Below are positions 1 through 6,964 of a stretch of DNA of 17,193 bases, piece after piece. Positions within the stretch are counted from its first letter, which is position 1, and each line of letters starts with the position of its first letter. A program made the translations under genes and the position numbers. Source of the DNA: CAZSPL01 sp964608735 (GTDB lineage: Bacteria > JAJVIF01 > JAPKYR01 > CAZSPL01). A model generated the notes under the pieces. That model saw nothing but the letters and a program-made list of their open reading frames with translations, did not search any database and was not told the origin of the DNA. The stretch is from assembly GCA_964608735.1 (NCBI GenBank), contig CAZSPL010000063.1, forward strand, positions 1-17,193, written 5' to 3'.

Positions 1-1726
1 GCCCCTCGAAGCTGAAACCGGGGATGCCATCGTAATTATAATCATCCGGGATGCATATATTCTCCATTCGCTTCAACCGCTCGATTTCATCCACCTGCCT
101 TTTAATGTAGCCCGAATATTTTATCTCCGACTCAATGGATACCTTGTCCTCTTCATTCAGCTTTATATCAATGAGATGGAACCGCGTGAAGTCATCGATT
201 CGAAGCCGGGGTTGCCTGAGCCATTCGGAAAGCTTCCGCGCGGTTTTCTCTTCGAGCTCTATGCCGATCGTTTCATTATCGACGGCGGTTTTATTCAGAA
301 TATTCCTCGCATCGGCAAGTCGAGCCATCCTATCGTCGTAAACCCGCGCCCTTTCATCATCGACAAGTCCGAATTCCCTGCCGATGGGGGTCAATCGCAT
401 GTCGGCGTTGTCATAGCGCAAGAGCAGACGGAACTCGCACCTCGATGTGAACATCCTGTACGGCTCCCGCGTGCCGCGGGTTATGAGGTCGTCAACGAGC
501 ACACCTATGTATGCTTCATCGCGTCCGAATATCAGCGGCGCTTTGCCACGAATTTTCAGCGCGGCATTCGCTCCCGCGACGATACCCTGCGCGGCGGCTT
601 CCTCATAGCCGGACGTGCCGTTTATCTGTCCGGCGACATACAGCCGCGCGACTTCCGGCCTCTCCATCGTCGGCGGCATGCCGAGCGGCTCGATGTAGTC
701 ATACTCGATGGCGTATCCCGGTCGAAGTATCCGCGCATTCTCAAGCCCGGGGATGGTGCGAACGTATAGCTCCTGAACATCCTCGGGCAGCGATGTCGAC
801 AATCCCTGCAGGTAGACATCCGGCACATCGATACCCTCGAATTCGAGGAAAACGGGATGCTGAATCCTGTCGGGGAATTTCCGGTATTTATCTTCAATTG
901 ATGGGCAGTATCGCGGGCCGATACCTTCGATTTGCCCGGAGAATAGCGCCGATTTGTCGAGGTTCGCCTGGATCACCGATTTCGTCGCTTCGGTGGTATG
1001 CGTGATGTAGCACGGTAAATGCGCAAGCGGCTGATAGTCAGCGGGGAGTTGCGAGAATCGATGCTCCGCTTCATCGGGCTGGAGGGTGCATTGCGAAACG
1101 TCGATCGAATCAATGTGAACCCTCGGCGTCGTGCCGGTTTTCAGACGTTCGAGCTTGATTCCCGCCTTGCTTATCGATTCGGAAAGTTTCCATGCGCCCG
1201 GCTCGCCCATGCGTCCCGATGCGATCCGCTTGCTGCCGATATGAATCTCGCCTCGGAGGAAGGTTCCCGTGGCAAGTATCACCGCTTTGCAATCGTAGCG
1301 TTGACTCGCCGACGCGACGCCCCGGATTCCATTATCATCTATCAATAATTCGATTGCTTCTTCCGGTATCAAAGTTACGCCGGGCATCGAACCGATAATC
1401 GATTTCATACGTCGCTGATATTCCGCTGTATCGACCTGCACACGCAGAGCGCGGACTGCCGGGCCTTTCGACGTGTTGAGCATACGGCGATGCGTCGCGC
1501 ACCGGTCGGCGACGATGCCCATAAGTCCGCCGAGGGCGTCGATCTCGCGGGTAAGGTGCCCTTTCGCGGGCCCGCCAACCGACGGGTTGCATGCCATCGC
1601 CCCGATCCTGTCAGAGTCGATGACCATAAGTCCGATGGTGCATCCGAGCGCCGATGCCGCACGGGCAGCTTCGATACCCGCATGCCCCGCCCCGACGATG
1701 ACTATGTCGAATGAATCGATGGGCAT
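1..1726 (-). CDS. mnmG: MnmG (GidA), tRNA wobble-uridine modification enzyme, C-terminus cut by window edge
   Basis: FAD-dependent partner of MnmE. The MnmE/MnmG complex installs (carboxymethyl)aminomethyl groups on C5 of wobble U34 in certain tRNAs in the cytoplasm. The frame is open from ATG 1726 to the left edge (575 complete codons of a family length near 620-630), so roughly the last 50 residues of the C-terminal helical domain are missing. Visible landmarks are the FAD-binding GAGHAG at residues 12-17, the ACNPSVGGPAKGHL block with C46, the GPRYCPSIEDK block with C274 (matching E. coli C47 and C277), and the SRCEFRLLLRYDNADMRLT block near residue 430. The ATG overlaps the mnmE stop by one base (TAATG), and an AGGA ribosome-binding site lies 5 bases upstream inside mnmE, so translation is probably coupled. 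Identity is secure. Confidence 0.96.
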   Translation of the reverse strand, partial: MPIDSFDIVIVGAGHAGIEAARAASALGCTIGLMVIDSDRIGAMACNPSVGGPAKGHLTREIDALGGLMGIVADRCATHRRMLNTSKGPAVRALRVQVDTAEYQRRMKSIIGSMPGVTLIPEEAIELLIDDNGIRGVASASQRYDCKAVILATGTFLRGEIHIGSKRIASGRMGEPGAWKLSESISKAGIKLERLKTGTTPRVHIDSIDVSQCTLQPDEAEHRFSQLPADYQPLAHLPCYITHTTEATKSVIQANLDKSALFSGQIEGIGPRYCPSIEDKYRKFPDRIQHPVFLEFEGIDVPDVYLQGLSTSLPEDVQELYVRTIPGLENARILRPGYAIEYDYIEPLGMPPTMERPEVARLYVAGQINGTSGYEEAAAQGIVAGANAALKIRGKAPLIFGRDEAYIGVLVDDLITRGTREPYRMFTSRCEFRLLLRYDNADMRLTPIGREFGLVDDERARVYDDRMARLADARNILNKTAVDNETIGIELEEKTARKLSEWLRQPRLRIDDFTRFHLIDIKLNEEDKVSIESEIKYSGYIKRQVDEIERLKRMENICIPDDYNYDGIPGFSFEG

Positions 1727-3102
1727 TATTTTCCTATGCAGAATTCCGCGAAAATGGCGGTGTATAAATCCTCGGAAAAATCCCCCCCGGTAATCCCCTG
1801 CAGCTTCTCGACAGCCGCCCGTATCTCAAGCGCCGCAACATCTTCCGGAAGCCCGGTCTTCAATATATCGAGCGTGGATTCGAGGCGTTCCATCGCGCCT
1901 TTGAGGGCCGAATGATGCCGTGAACTCGTGATGACGATATCCGCCGAAGTCCCCTCCCCGCCGGGAAGCATTTCGCATATGGCGGTTATCAATTCATCGA
2001 TACATTCGCCGGTCTTGCAACTGATACGGACTATGGGAATGTCCCGGGCAAGTGATTTCAAGGATGATGTATCGATTGCGGCTGGAAGGTCGATCTTGTT
2101 AATCAACACAAGCGCGTTTTCATTGGACGGCATCCCGAACATTTCCATATCGTCGTCGGTAAGCGGCTCGCTTCCATCGAGCATTATCAGCCTGATATCC
2201 GAGCCGAGTATTTCCTCGCGCGCGAGTTCCTGTCCCATCGCTTCGACCCCTTGTGCGCCTTTGCGAAGCCCCGCGGTATCTACGACCTTCATCTCGATGC
2301 CGCCGATTTCCACCGGCGCTTCGATGACATCCCGCGTTGTACCGGGGGCGTCATCGACAATCGCGCGACGCCTTCCCACGAGCCGGTTCAGCAGGCTGGA
2401 TTTCCCCACGTTCGGGCGTCCGAAAATCCCGAGCCTGAAACCCTCGCGCACGAGGCGTCCGCGCTCATATGTGTCGGCGAGCGCTCGAAGTTCCGTGATG
2501 AATGCCTCAATCTCCGGAATGGGCGTCACCGATTCCGCTTCGACAATCTCACCGGGATGATCGAACGTGACTTCAATCGCGGCAAGAAGTCTTAAAAGCC
2601 GCTCGCGCAGGTCTACTATGCGCTCCCTCAGTCCGCCGGCGAGATGATTTATGGCGGCGCGATGCTGCTCCCTTGTTCGTGAATCGATAAGCTCGGCGAG
2701 GCCTTCAGCCTGGGTCAGGTCCATCCGTCCGTTGAGATACGCGCGGAAGCTGAATTCGCCGGGCAATGCTTCGCGCGCGCCGCCGTCGACGAGAACCCGC
2801 ATCACGCGTTGGACTACATAAGGCGACCCGTGGACATGGAATTCGACCACATCCTCGCCGGTAAAGCTGTTCGGCGATGGAAATTTCGCGACGAGCGGCC
2901 TGTCGATCAATTCACCGGCGTCGATGAAATAAGCGACATGCAGTTTCCGTTCATCGAGCACGGCTTTACCGATTATTTTCTCGGCAATATTGAATGAATC
3001 CGGGCCGCTTAGACGTATCGCCGACATAGCGCCGCGTCCCGGCGGCGTGAACGGCGCGCAGATGGTGTCCTGCCGAAGATATTCATGCCCGTGGAATTCC
3101 AT
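1726..3102 (-). CDS. mnmE: MnmE (TrmE), tRNA modification GTPase
   Basis: GTPase partner of MnmG in wobble U34 modification. The 458 residues have the normal family length. The N-terminal tetrahydrofolate-binding domain begins at about residue 13 (DTICAPFTPPGRG), followed by a helical domain with an inserted G domain. G-domain motifs are the P-loop GRPNVGKSS (228-236), DAPGTTRD (251-258), DTAGLR (275-280) and NKID (335-338). The C-terminus is the diagnostic C-I-G-K (455-458), whose cysteine is required for tRNA modification in E. coli. The segment after the first helical stretch reads DHPGEIVEAE where many homologues have a DFPEE-like sequence, a mild divergence. The gene lies 12 bases downstream of the hbd stop and overlaps mnmG by one base. 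The ribosome-binding site for this ATG is weak or distant (AAGGA about 16 bases upstream), so the start may depend on coupling to hbd. Confidence 0.97.
   Translation of the reverse strand: MEFHGHEYLRQDTICAPFTPPGRGAMSAIRLSGPDSFNIAEKIIGKAVLDERKLHVAYFIDAGELIDRPLVAKFPSPNSFTGEDVVEFHVHGSPYVVQRVMRVLVDGGAREALPGEFSFRAYLNGRMDLTQAEGLAELIDSRTREQHRAAINHLAGGLRERIVDLRERLLRLLAAIEVTFDHPGEIVEAESVTPIPEIEAFITELRALADTYERGRLVREGFRLGIFGRPNVGKSSLLNRLVGRRRAIVDDAPGTTRDVIEAPVEIGGIEMKVVDTAGLRKGAQGVEAMGQELAREEILGSDIRLIMLDGSEPLTDDDMEMFGMPSNENALVLINKIDLPAAIDTSSLKSLARDIPIVRISCKTGECIDELITAICEMLPGGEGTSADIVITSSRHHSALKGAMERLESTLDILKTGLPEDVAALEIRAAVEKLQGITGGDFSEDLYTAIFAEFCIGK
1732..1735 (-). promoter_or_regulatory. Ribosome-binding site of mnmG inside the mnmE C-terminal codons
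   Basis: AGGA lies 5 bases before the mnmG ATG. It is formed by the ATA GGA codons of the conserved C-I-G-K terminus of MnmE, directly before the overlapping TAATG stop/start. It supports the chosen mnmG start. Confidence 0.6.
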
Positions 3103-3114
3103 GGCTGTTTCAGA

Positions 3115-3969
3115 TCATTCCTTCTTACCCTTCGAATATGTATAGAACCCGCGCCCGGATTTCTTCCCGAGAAGCCCTCCCCGCACCATGTTCACCAATA
3201 CCGGCGGCGCGGCATATTTCGGGTCCTTGAATGCGTTGTACATTATTTCGCCCACCATCACCGCTACATCCAGCCCGATGGTGTCAAGCAGTCGCAGCGG
3301 GCCCATCGGATGCCCCAGCCCGTGAACCATCGCCTTGTCGATATCCTCGGCGGAAGCTATGCCCGACTCGAACGCCTTCGCGGCGTCATTGAGAAACGGT
3401 ACGAGCAGGCGATTCACGACAAACCCGGGGCTGTCCATTGTCTTGATGGGAATCTTGCCGATGCGCTCGCAGAAAGTGTACAGCGTGTCGACTCTATCAG
3501 GGTCGGTGAGCATCGTGGATGCTATCTCCACGAGCTTCATCATCGGTACCGGGTTGAAGAAATGGAGCCCGAACACGCGGTCCTGGCGTTTGGTCGCGAT
3601 GCTTATCTGTGTAATCGAGAGGGATGATGTATTCGACGTGAAAATCGTTTCGGGCTTGCATACCGAGTCAAGTTTCGAGAAGAGGTCATGTTTAATTTTC
3701 ATATCTTCGATGACGGCCTCGATAACGATGTCGCAATCGATCAAGTCATGGATATCGGTCGTCCCCACGATGTTGGCGAGTGCGGCATCTTCTTGCGCCG
3801 GGGTGACCTGTTTCATGCGCGCGCCTATCTTTAGGAACTTCCGGATAGTCTTCATGCCTTTCGCCACAAGTTCGAGAGCCACGGTATTCAGCCCCGCCTG
3901 CCCGCATACCTGGGCAATCCCCGCTCCCATGGTGCCCAATCCAAGCACACCGACCTGCTTTATCTCCAA
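3115..3969 (-). CDS. hbd: 3-hydroxybutyryl-CoA dehydrogenase (short-chain 3-hydroxyacyl-CoA dehydrogenase)
   Basis: Catalyses NAD(P)H-dependent interconversion of acetoacetyl-CoA and 3-hydroxybutyryl-CoA, in butyrate-type fermentation or fatty-acid breakdown. From the TTG start the protein has 284 residues, very close to clostridial Hbd (282). It shows the Rossmann motif GLGTMG (10-15), SNTSSLSIT (112-120), the catalytic histidine in GLHFFNP (H136), the partnering glutamate E148, PGFVVNR with N186 (181-187), and HPMGPL near residue 220. The GTG at 3996 would add nine residues but has no ribosome-binding site. GGAAGGAG lies 6 bases before TTG 3969, and that start puts the Rossmann fold at the usual N-terminal position. 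The gene sits between the aconitase-like gene (95-base gap) and mnmE. No other butyrate or beta-oxidation gene is visible, so its pathway here is unknown. Confidence 0.93.
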   Translation of the reverse strand: MEIKQVGVLGLGTMGAGIAQVCGQAGLNTVALELVAKGMKTIRKFLKIGARMKQVTPAQEDAALANIVGTTDIHDLIDCDIVIEAVIEDMKIKHDLFSKLDSVCKPETIFTSNTSSLSITQISIATKRQDRVFGLHFFNPVPMMKLVEIASTMLTDPDRVDTLYTFCERIGKIPIKTMDSPGFVVNRLLVPFLNDAAKAFESGIASAEDIDKAMVHGLGHPMGPLRLLDTIGLDVAVMVGEIMYNAFKDPKYAAPPVLVNMVRGGLLGKKSGRGFYTYSKGKKE

Positions 3970-3975
3970 AACAAG

Positions 3976-3983
3976 CTCCTTCC
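3976..3983 (-). promoter_or_regulatory. Strong ribosome-binding site fixing a TTG start for hbd
   Basis: GGAAGGAG ends 6 bases before TTG 3969, which is ideal spacing. It is internal to the longer frame that would begin at GTG 3996, and so argues for the shorter protein. Confidence 0.75.
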
Positions 3984-4064
3984 GCGCGGATACCACCGCG
4001 GCAGGTTATTCATTTCCATAGTTATTTGAATGGTATCAGATTTCGGGTGATGTTATAAGTGTAA

Positions 4065-5321
4065 TCAGCCTTCGGTGAGTACTTCGCCCGGATGCACTAT
4101 CTTCCCCGCGACGGCCGATGACGCGGCGACCCACGCATTTGCGAGATATATCTGCGCTTTCCTGCTGCCCATGCGTCCCGCGAAATTCCTTGGAGAGGTG
4201 CTGACGCAAACTTCATTTCTTCCGAGTACACCGAGATGCGCTCCCATGCACGGCCCGCATCCCGGCCCCGCGACATATGCTCCCTTCGCGACAATCCTTC
4301 CCAGTATCCCCTCTTCCTCGGCCTTCCTGTAGGTTCCCGCGGATTGCGGCACGACTATCATCCTGACATTCGCGCTTATCTCATTCTCCGCGAGCACCTT
4401 GTCCACCGCTTCGAGGTCTTCGATGGAACCGCCCGCGCATGAGCCGATGAAAACGACATCTATCGGCGTGTCCGCGATTACGTTGACGGCGTTGACATCG
4501 TCCTGTCTTCCCGGATGGGCCACCTGCGGGCCGATGTTGGTCATGTCCAGGACATAGGTGCGGTCGCATTCGAGGTTTCCAAAATCCGGAAGTTCGGTGA
4601 CGCTCATGCCGAGATATGAAGCTACCTTCTCATCGGGATTCATCAACGCGCCGACCGCTCCCGCCTCGTTAATGAGGTTACATAACTGGCGCCGCCCGCA
4701 TATGCTCATCTCATCGACAACCGGTCCCTGGACAAGTATGAATTCCCCGAGCGCGCCGTCGAGCCCTATTTCCTTCAGGAGCCTCAACCCGACATCGCGC
4801 CCGCCGACGTAGGATGATAATTTCCCCTCGACGGTGACCAGCACGGTACGCGGCGCCTCAAACCAGAACGAGCCCGAATGCATCACATCCGCGAAATCGG
4901 ACGGCCCTATGCACACGGAAAGTATCCCGAACGCGCCATACGATGTCATGTGCGTGTCGGTCCCGGCGATGAGCATCCCGGGGCGCAATTGGGTGAATTC
5001 ATCGAGGGCCACCGTAAGTATCCCCGCGCGCCCGGGGTGAAACACATTGATGATGTCCTGTTCGCGAGCGAATGTCCTTGTTTTTTCCGCGATGTCGGCG
5101 CTGGCGATGTCTTTCGCGGGTTGAAGATGGTCGAAGACAACGAAGACCTTCTCGCGGTTCCTCACGCGCTTGCCGCCGAGGCGTTCAAAAGTTCCCGCGG
5201 CGGAGGGGAAAGCTATGTCGTGGGCGACGATGATGTCCGGTTCGAGCCGCACGATGTTTCCCGGCGCCCATGAACCGCTGACGATCTTACTGCTGAGGAT
5301 ATCGGGGAACCAGTTGCGCAT
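4065..5321 (-). CDS. Divergent aconitase-superfamily protein, LeuC/homoaconitase large-subunit-like
   Basis: 418 residues, the length of isopropylmalate dehydratase (LeuC/HacA) large subunits, which bind a 4Fe-4S cluster and hydrate or dehydrate hydroxy-acids. The cluster cysteines are kept: C295 in IGSCAGG, then C355 and C358 in PGCGPCMG. Other family marks are DH at 64-65, HPGRAG (95-100), RPGMLIAGTDTH (113-124), and STSPRNFAGRMGS (374-386). Several otherwise well-kept positions differ: the usual SCTNG is SCAGG, the usual DSHTCTHGA is DTHMTSYGA, and the usual GI(C/V)H reads GILT, so the family histidine there is absent. No leuD-like small subunit and no leucine or lysine biosynthesis gene is in the window. 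The start overlaps the maf stop (TAATG). A hydro-lyase function on a 2-hydroxy-acid is plausible, but the substrate is unknown and leuC should not be assigned by default. Confidence 0.8.
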   Translation of the reverse strand: MRNWFPDILSSKIVSGSWAPGNIVRLEPDIIVAHDIAFPSAAGTFERLGGKRVRNREKVFVVFDHLQPAKDIASADIAEKTRTFAREQDIINVFHPGRAGILTVALDEFTQLRPGMLIAGTDTHMTSYGAFGILSVCIGPSDFADVMHSGSFWFEAPRTVLVTVEGKLSSYVGGRDVGLRLLKEIGLDGALGEFILVQGPVVDEMSICGRRQLCNLINEAGAVGALMNPDEKVASYLGMSVTELPDFGNLECDRTYVLDMTNIGPQVAHPGRQDDVNAVNVIADTPIDVVFIGSCAGGSIEDLEAVDKVLAENEISANVRMIVVPQSAGTYRKAEEEGILGRIVAKGAYVAGPGCGPCMGAHLGVLGRNEVCVSTSPRNFAGRMGSRKAQIYLANAWVAASSAVAGKIVHPGEVLTEG

Positions 5322-5911
5322 TATTTAAAATTGAACCCTTCCCTGCGCAGCATTGAATACAGCAAGTTAATCGGAAGCCCCACCACGTTGAAGTAACATC
5401 CCTCGACCCGCTCGATGAACGGCGCGGCGAAGCCCTGGATGCCGTACGCCCCGGCCTTGTCCATCGGCTCGCCGGTCTTGATATAGCGCGCGATCTCTTC
5501 ATCGGAAAGCTCGGCGAATTTCACGCGTGTTACGGCGGCTTCGGAATCGAATGTCCGGTTCTTGACCAATACCACCGTAACGCCGGTTATGACTTCGTGC
5601 CAGTCACCGGAAAGTTCCTTCAGCATCCGCTCGGCATCCTTCTTATCCGCGGGCTTCCCAAGTGTGCAGTTATTGTGGATGACATCGGTGTCCGCGCAGA
5701 CAAGGAAACCATCCTCCACGCTGTCTATCACATGCTCCGCTTTAATCATCGAAAGCGCGAGAGGTATGTCCTTCGCCTCTCGTCCCGAGGTGCATATGTA
5801 TTCGGTCTCGTCGAAATCGACGGAATCGATTATTTTAAATGGAACCCCGAGCAGCTTAATCAGTTCCCGCCTGCGCGGGCTGTTCGACGCAAGTATCAGT
5901 TTGTCGGGCAA
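5321..5911 (-). CDS. maf: Maf/YhdE-type nucleoside triphosphate pyrophosphatase
   Basis: Maf proteins hydrolyse non-canonical and some canonical nucleotides (dTTP, UTP and modified forms) to monophosphates, as house-cleaning enzymes in the cytoplasm. From the TTG start the protein has 196 residues, the usual length. It opens with KLILASNSPRRREL and carries the ADTDVIHNN segment with the catalytic aspartate region, LGKP, GDWHEVITGV, and the DKAGAYGIQGFAAPFIERVEG block followed by FNVVGLP. A longer frame from 5950 and a GTG at 5917 exist. AGGAG at 5919-5923 is 7 bases from TTG 5911 but only 1 base from the GTG, and the TTG start gives the canonical N-terminus. The gene follows sppA with an 11-base overlap-free gap and overlaps the aconitase-like gene by one base. 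Confidence 0.93.
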   Translation of the reverse strand: MPDKLILASNSPRRRELIKLLGVPFKIIDSVDFDETEYICTSGREAKDIPLALSMIKAEHVIDSVEDGFLVCADTDVIHNNCTLGKPADKKDAERMLKELSGDWHEVITGVTVVLVKNRTFDSEAAVTRVKFAELSDEEIARYIKTGEPMDKAGAYGIQGFAAPFIERVEGCYFNVVGLPINLLYSMLRREGFNFK

Positions 5912-5918
5912 ATTCACT

Positions 5919-5923
5919 CTCCT
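5919..5923 (-). promoter_or_regulatory. Ribosome-binding site fixing a TTG start for maf
   Basis: AGGAG overlaps the sppA stop codon (TAG) and lies 7 bases before TTG 5911. The alternative GTG at 5917 is too close to be served by it. Confidence 0.6.
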
Positions 5924-6878
5924 AACGGTAAACCTGGTAGAGCCGCTCATCCGTCAGCAGCGGCTGGAGAAACATGTATTTCGAAAGCAGCTCGAGTCCG
6001 CTCATCGGCATGGGAAGGGGCGACTGCTGTTCGATGCCAAGAAGCTGATCGAGAATGTTCTCCTTGCCGAGTTCCTCTATGACCGGCTCGCCTGAAATCC
6101 CCGCCAATTCAGCGGCCTTCAGGATGGCATCCCGCATTCCGCCGATTTCATCGATGAGGCCGTTCTCCTTGGCCCCCTTGCCGGTATAAATCATGCCTGT
6201 GGCGAGTGGACGAATCTGCTCGACCGGCACGCCCCTGCCTTTAGCCACACTCTCGATGAACACTTCGTGCGACTCAGCGAGCATACCTTCGAGCAGCTTC
6301 CGTTCCTGCGGGGTCATCTCGCGGTATGGCGAGCCGATATCCTTTAGTGCGCCCGCCTTCAGCGTGTTCATCCCGAGGCCCAATTTTTCGAACAGCCCTT
6401 CGAAGGAAGGCACTTCCATTATCACGCCGATACTTCCCGTCAGCGTTGTGGCATCGGCGTATATCTGGTCCGCCGCCGATGCGATAAAATACCCGCCGCT
6501 CGCTGCGACATCGGCCATCGATGCTATCACCGGTTTGCCGGCGTCCCGGACTTCCATCAGGGCGTTGAATACTTCCTCGCTGCCGGCCGCCGAGCCTCCC
6601 GGGGAATTAATCCGCACCACGACAGCTTTTATGCCGTTATCCTCGACGGTTTTGCGCAGGTCGGATACTATCTTGTCGGCATACGCGCCGGTCATGCCGA
6701 ACATGCTTCCCGCGCCCTGTCCCGAGGAGATAACCCCCTCGACCCTGAGCACGGCTATCCTGTCCCGTCCCCCGGTATATGAGCCGGTCGAGACGTTATA
6801 GCAGGAGTACAGGGTAAAGGTCATCGCGAGCAGGAGGGAACACAATATGACAATGGAAACCATTCGCTTTGCTATCAT
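5922..6878 (-). CDS. sppA: Signal peptide peptidase SppA, 36 kDa type
   Basis: Membrane-anchored serine protease of the S49 family that degrades cleaved signal peptides. From ATG 6878 it has 318 residues. Residues 6-25 form one hydrophobic segment after a short basic N-terminus (signal anchor), followed by LYSC (23-26), which could be a relaxed lipobox. The core carries NSPGGS (91-96), the nucleophile in DVAASGG (S127), and the general base in AGALKDIGSPYREMT (K179). The Ser-to-Lys spacing of 52 equals that of Bacillus SppA (S147/K199). The frame extends upstream to 6938, but AAAGGA at 6887-6892 lies 8 bases before ATG 6878, and this start puts the anchor at the N-terminus. An extended -10 promoter and an inverted repeat lie directly upstream. 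Confidence 0.95.
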   Translation of the reverse strand: MIAKRMVSIVILCSLLLAMTFTLYSCYNVSTGSYTGGRDRIAVLRVEGVISSGQGAGSMFGMTGAYADKIVSDLRKTVEDNGIKAVVVRINSPGGSAAGSEEVFNALMEVRDAGKPVIASMADVAASGGYFIASAADQIYADATTLTGSIGVIMEVPSFEGLFEKLGLGMNTLKAGALKDIGSPYREMTPQERKLLEGMLAESHEVFIESVAKGRGVPVEQIRPLATGMIYTGKGAKENGLIDEIGGMRDAILKAAELAGISGEPVIEELGKENILDQLLGIEQQSPLPMPMSGLELLSKYMFLQPLLTDERLYQVYR

Positions 6879-6886
6879 TTTGACCA

Positions 6887-6892
6887 TCCTTT
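6887..6892 (-). promoter_or_regulatory. Ribosome-binding site of sppA
   Basis: AAAGGA ends 8 bases before ATG 6878. It selects this start over the two upstream in-frame start codons. Confidence 0.6.
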
Positions 6893-6909
6893 CAAACGAT
6901 ACTTGATAA

Positions 6910-6932
6910 CGCCATTGTACCAAGAAATGGCG
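6910..6932. repeat. Perfect 7-bp inverted repeat over the sppA -10 box
   Basis: CGCCATT (6910-6916) and AATGGCG (6926-6932) are exact reverse complements with a 9-base spacer. The repeat covers the predicted extended -10 of sppA. No T-tract follows, so it is not an ordinary terminator. It could be an operator or an RNA hairpin. Confidence 0.5.
6914..6922 (-). promoter_or_regulatory. Probable extended -10 promoter of sppA
   Basis: Read on the minus strand it is TGG TACAAT, 5 of 6 to TATAAT plus the TGn extension. The -35 region is weak (ATGATT at 17 bases). The predicted start would give a leader of roughly 30 bases before ATG 6878. Confidence 0.45.
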
Positions 6933-6964
6933 GTGCAATCATTGAGGTTGTGTATATGGGGTAA

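Noticed and set aside
1928..2560. 210-codon open frame antisense to mnmE
   Set aside because: Fully covered by mnmE and with the same low-complexity serine/proline-rich make-up as the other shadows.
3335..4021. 228-codon open frame antisense to hbd
   Set aside because: A shadow frame, rich in serine from the complementary codon bias, with no ribosome-binding site or recognisable domain.
4065..5321. Naming the aconitase-like gene leuC
   Set aside because: Substrate-site motifs differ from LeuC, and no leucine-pathway partner is present in the window.
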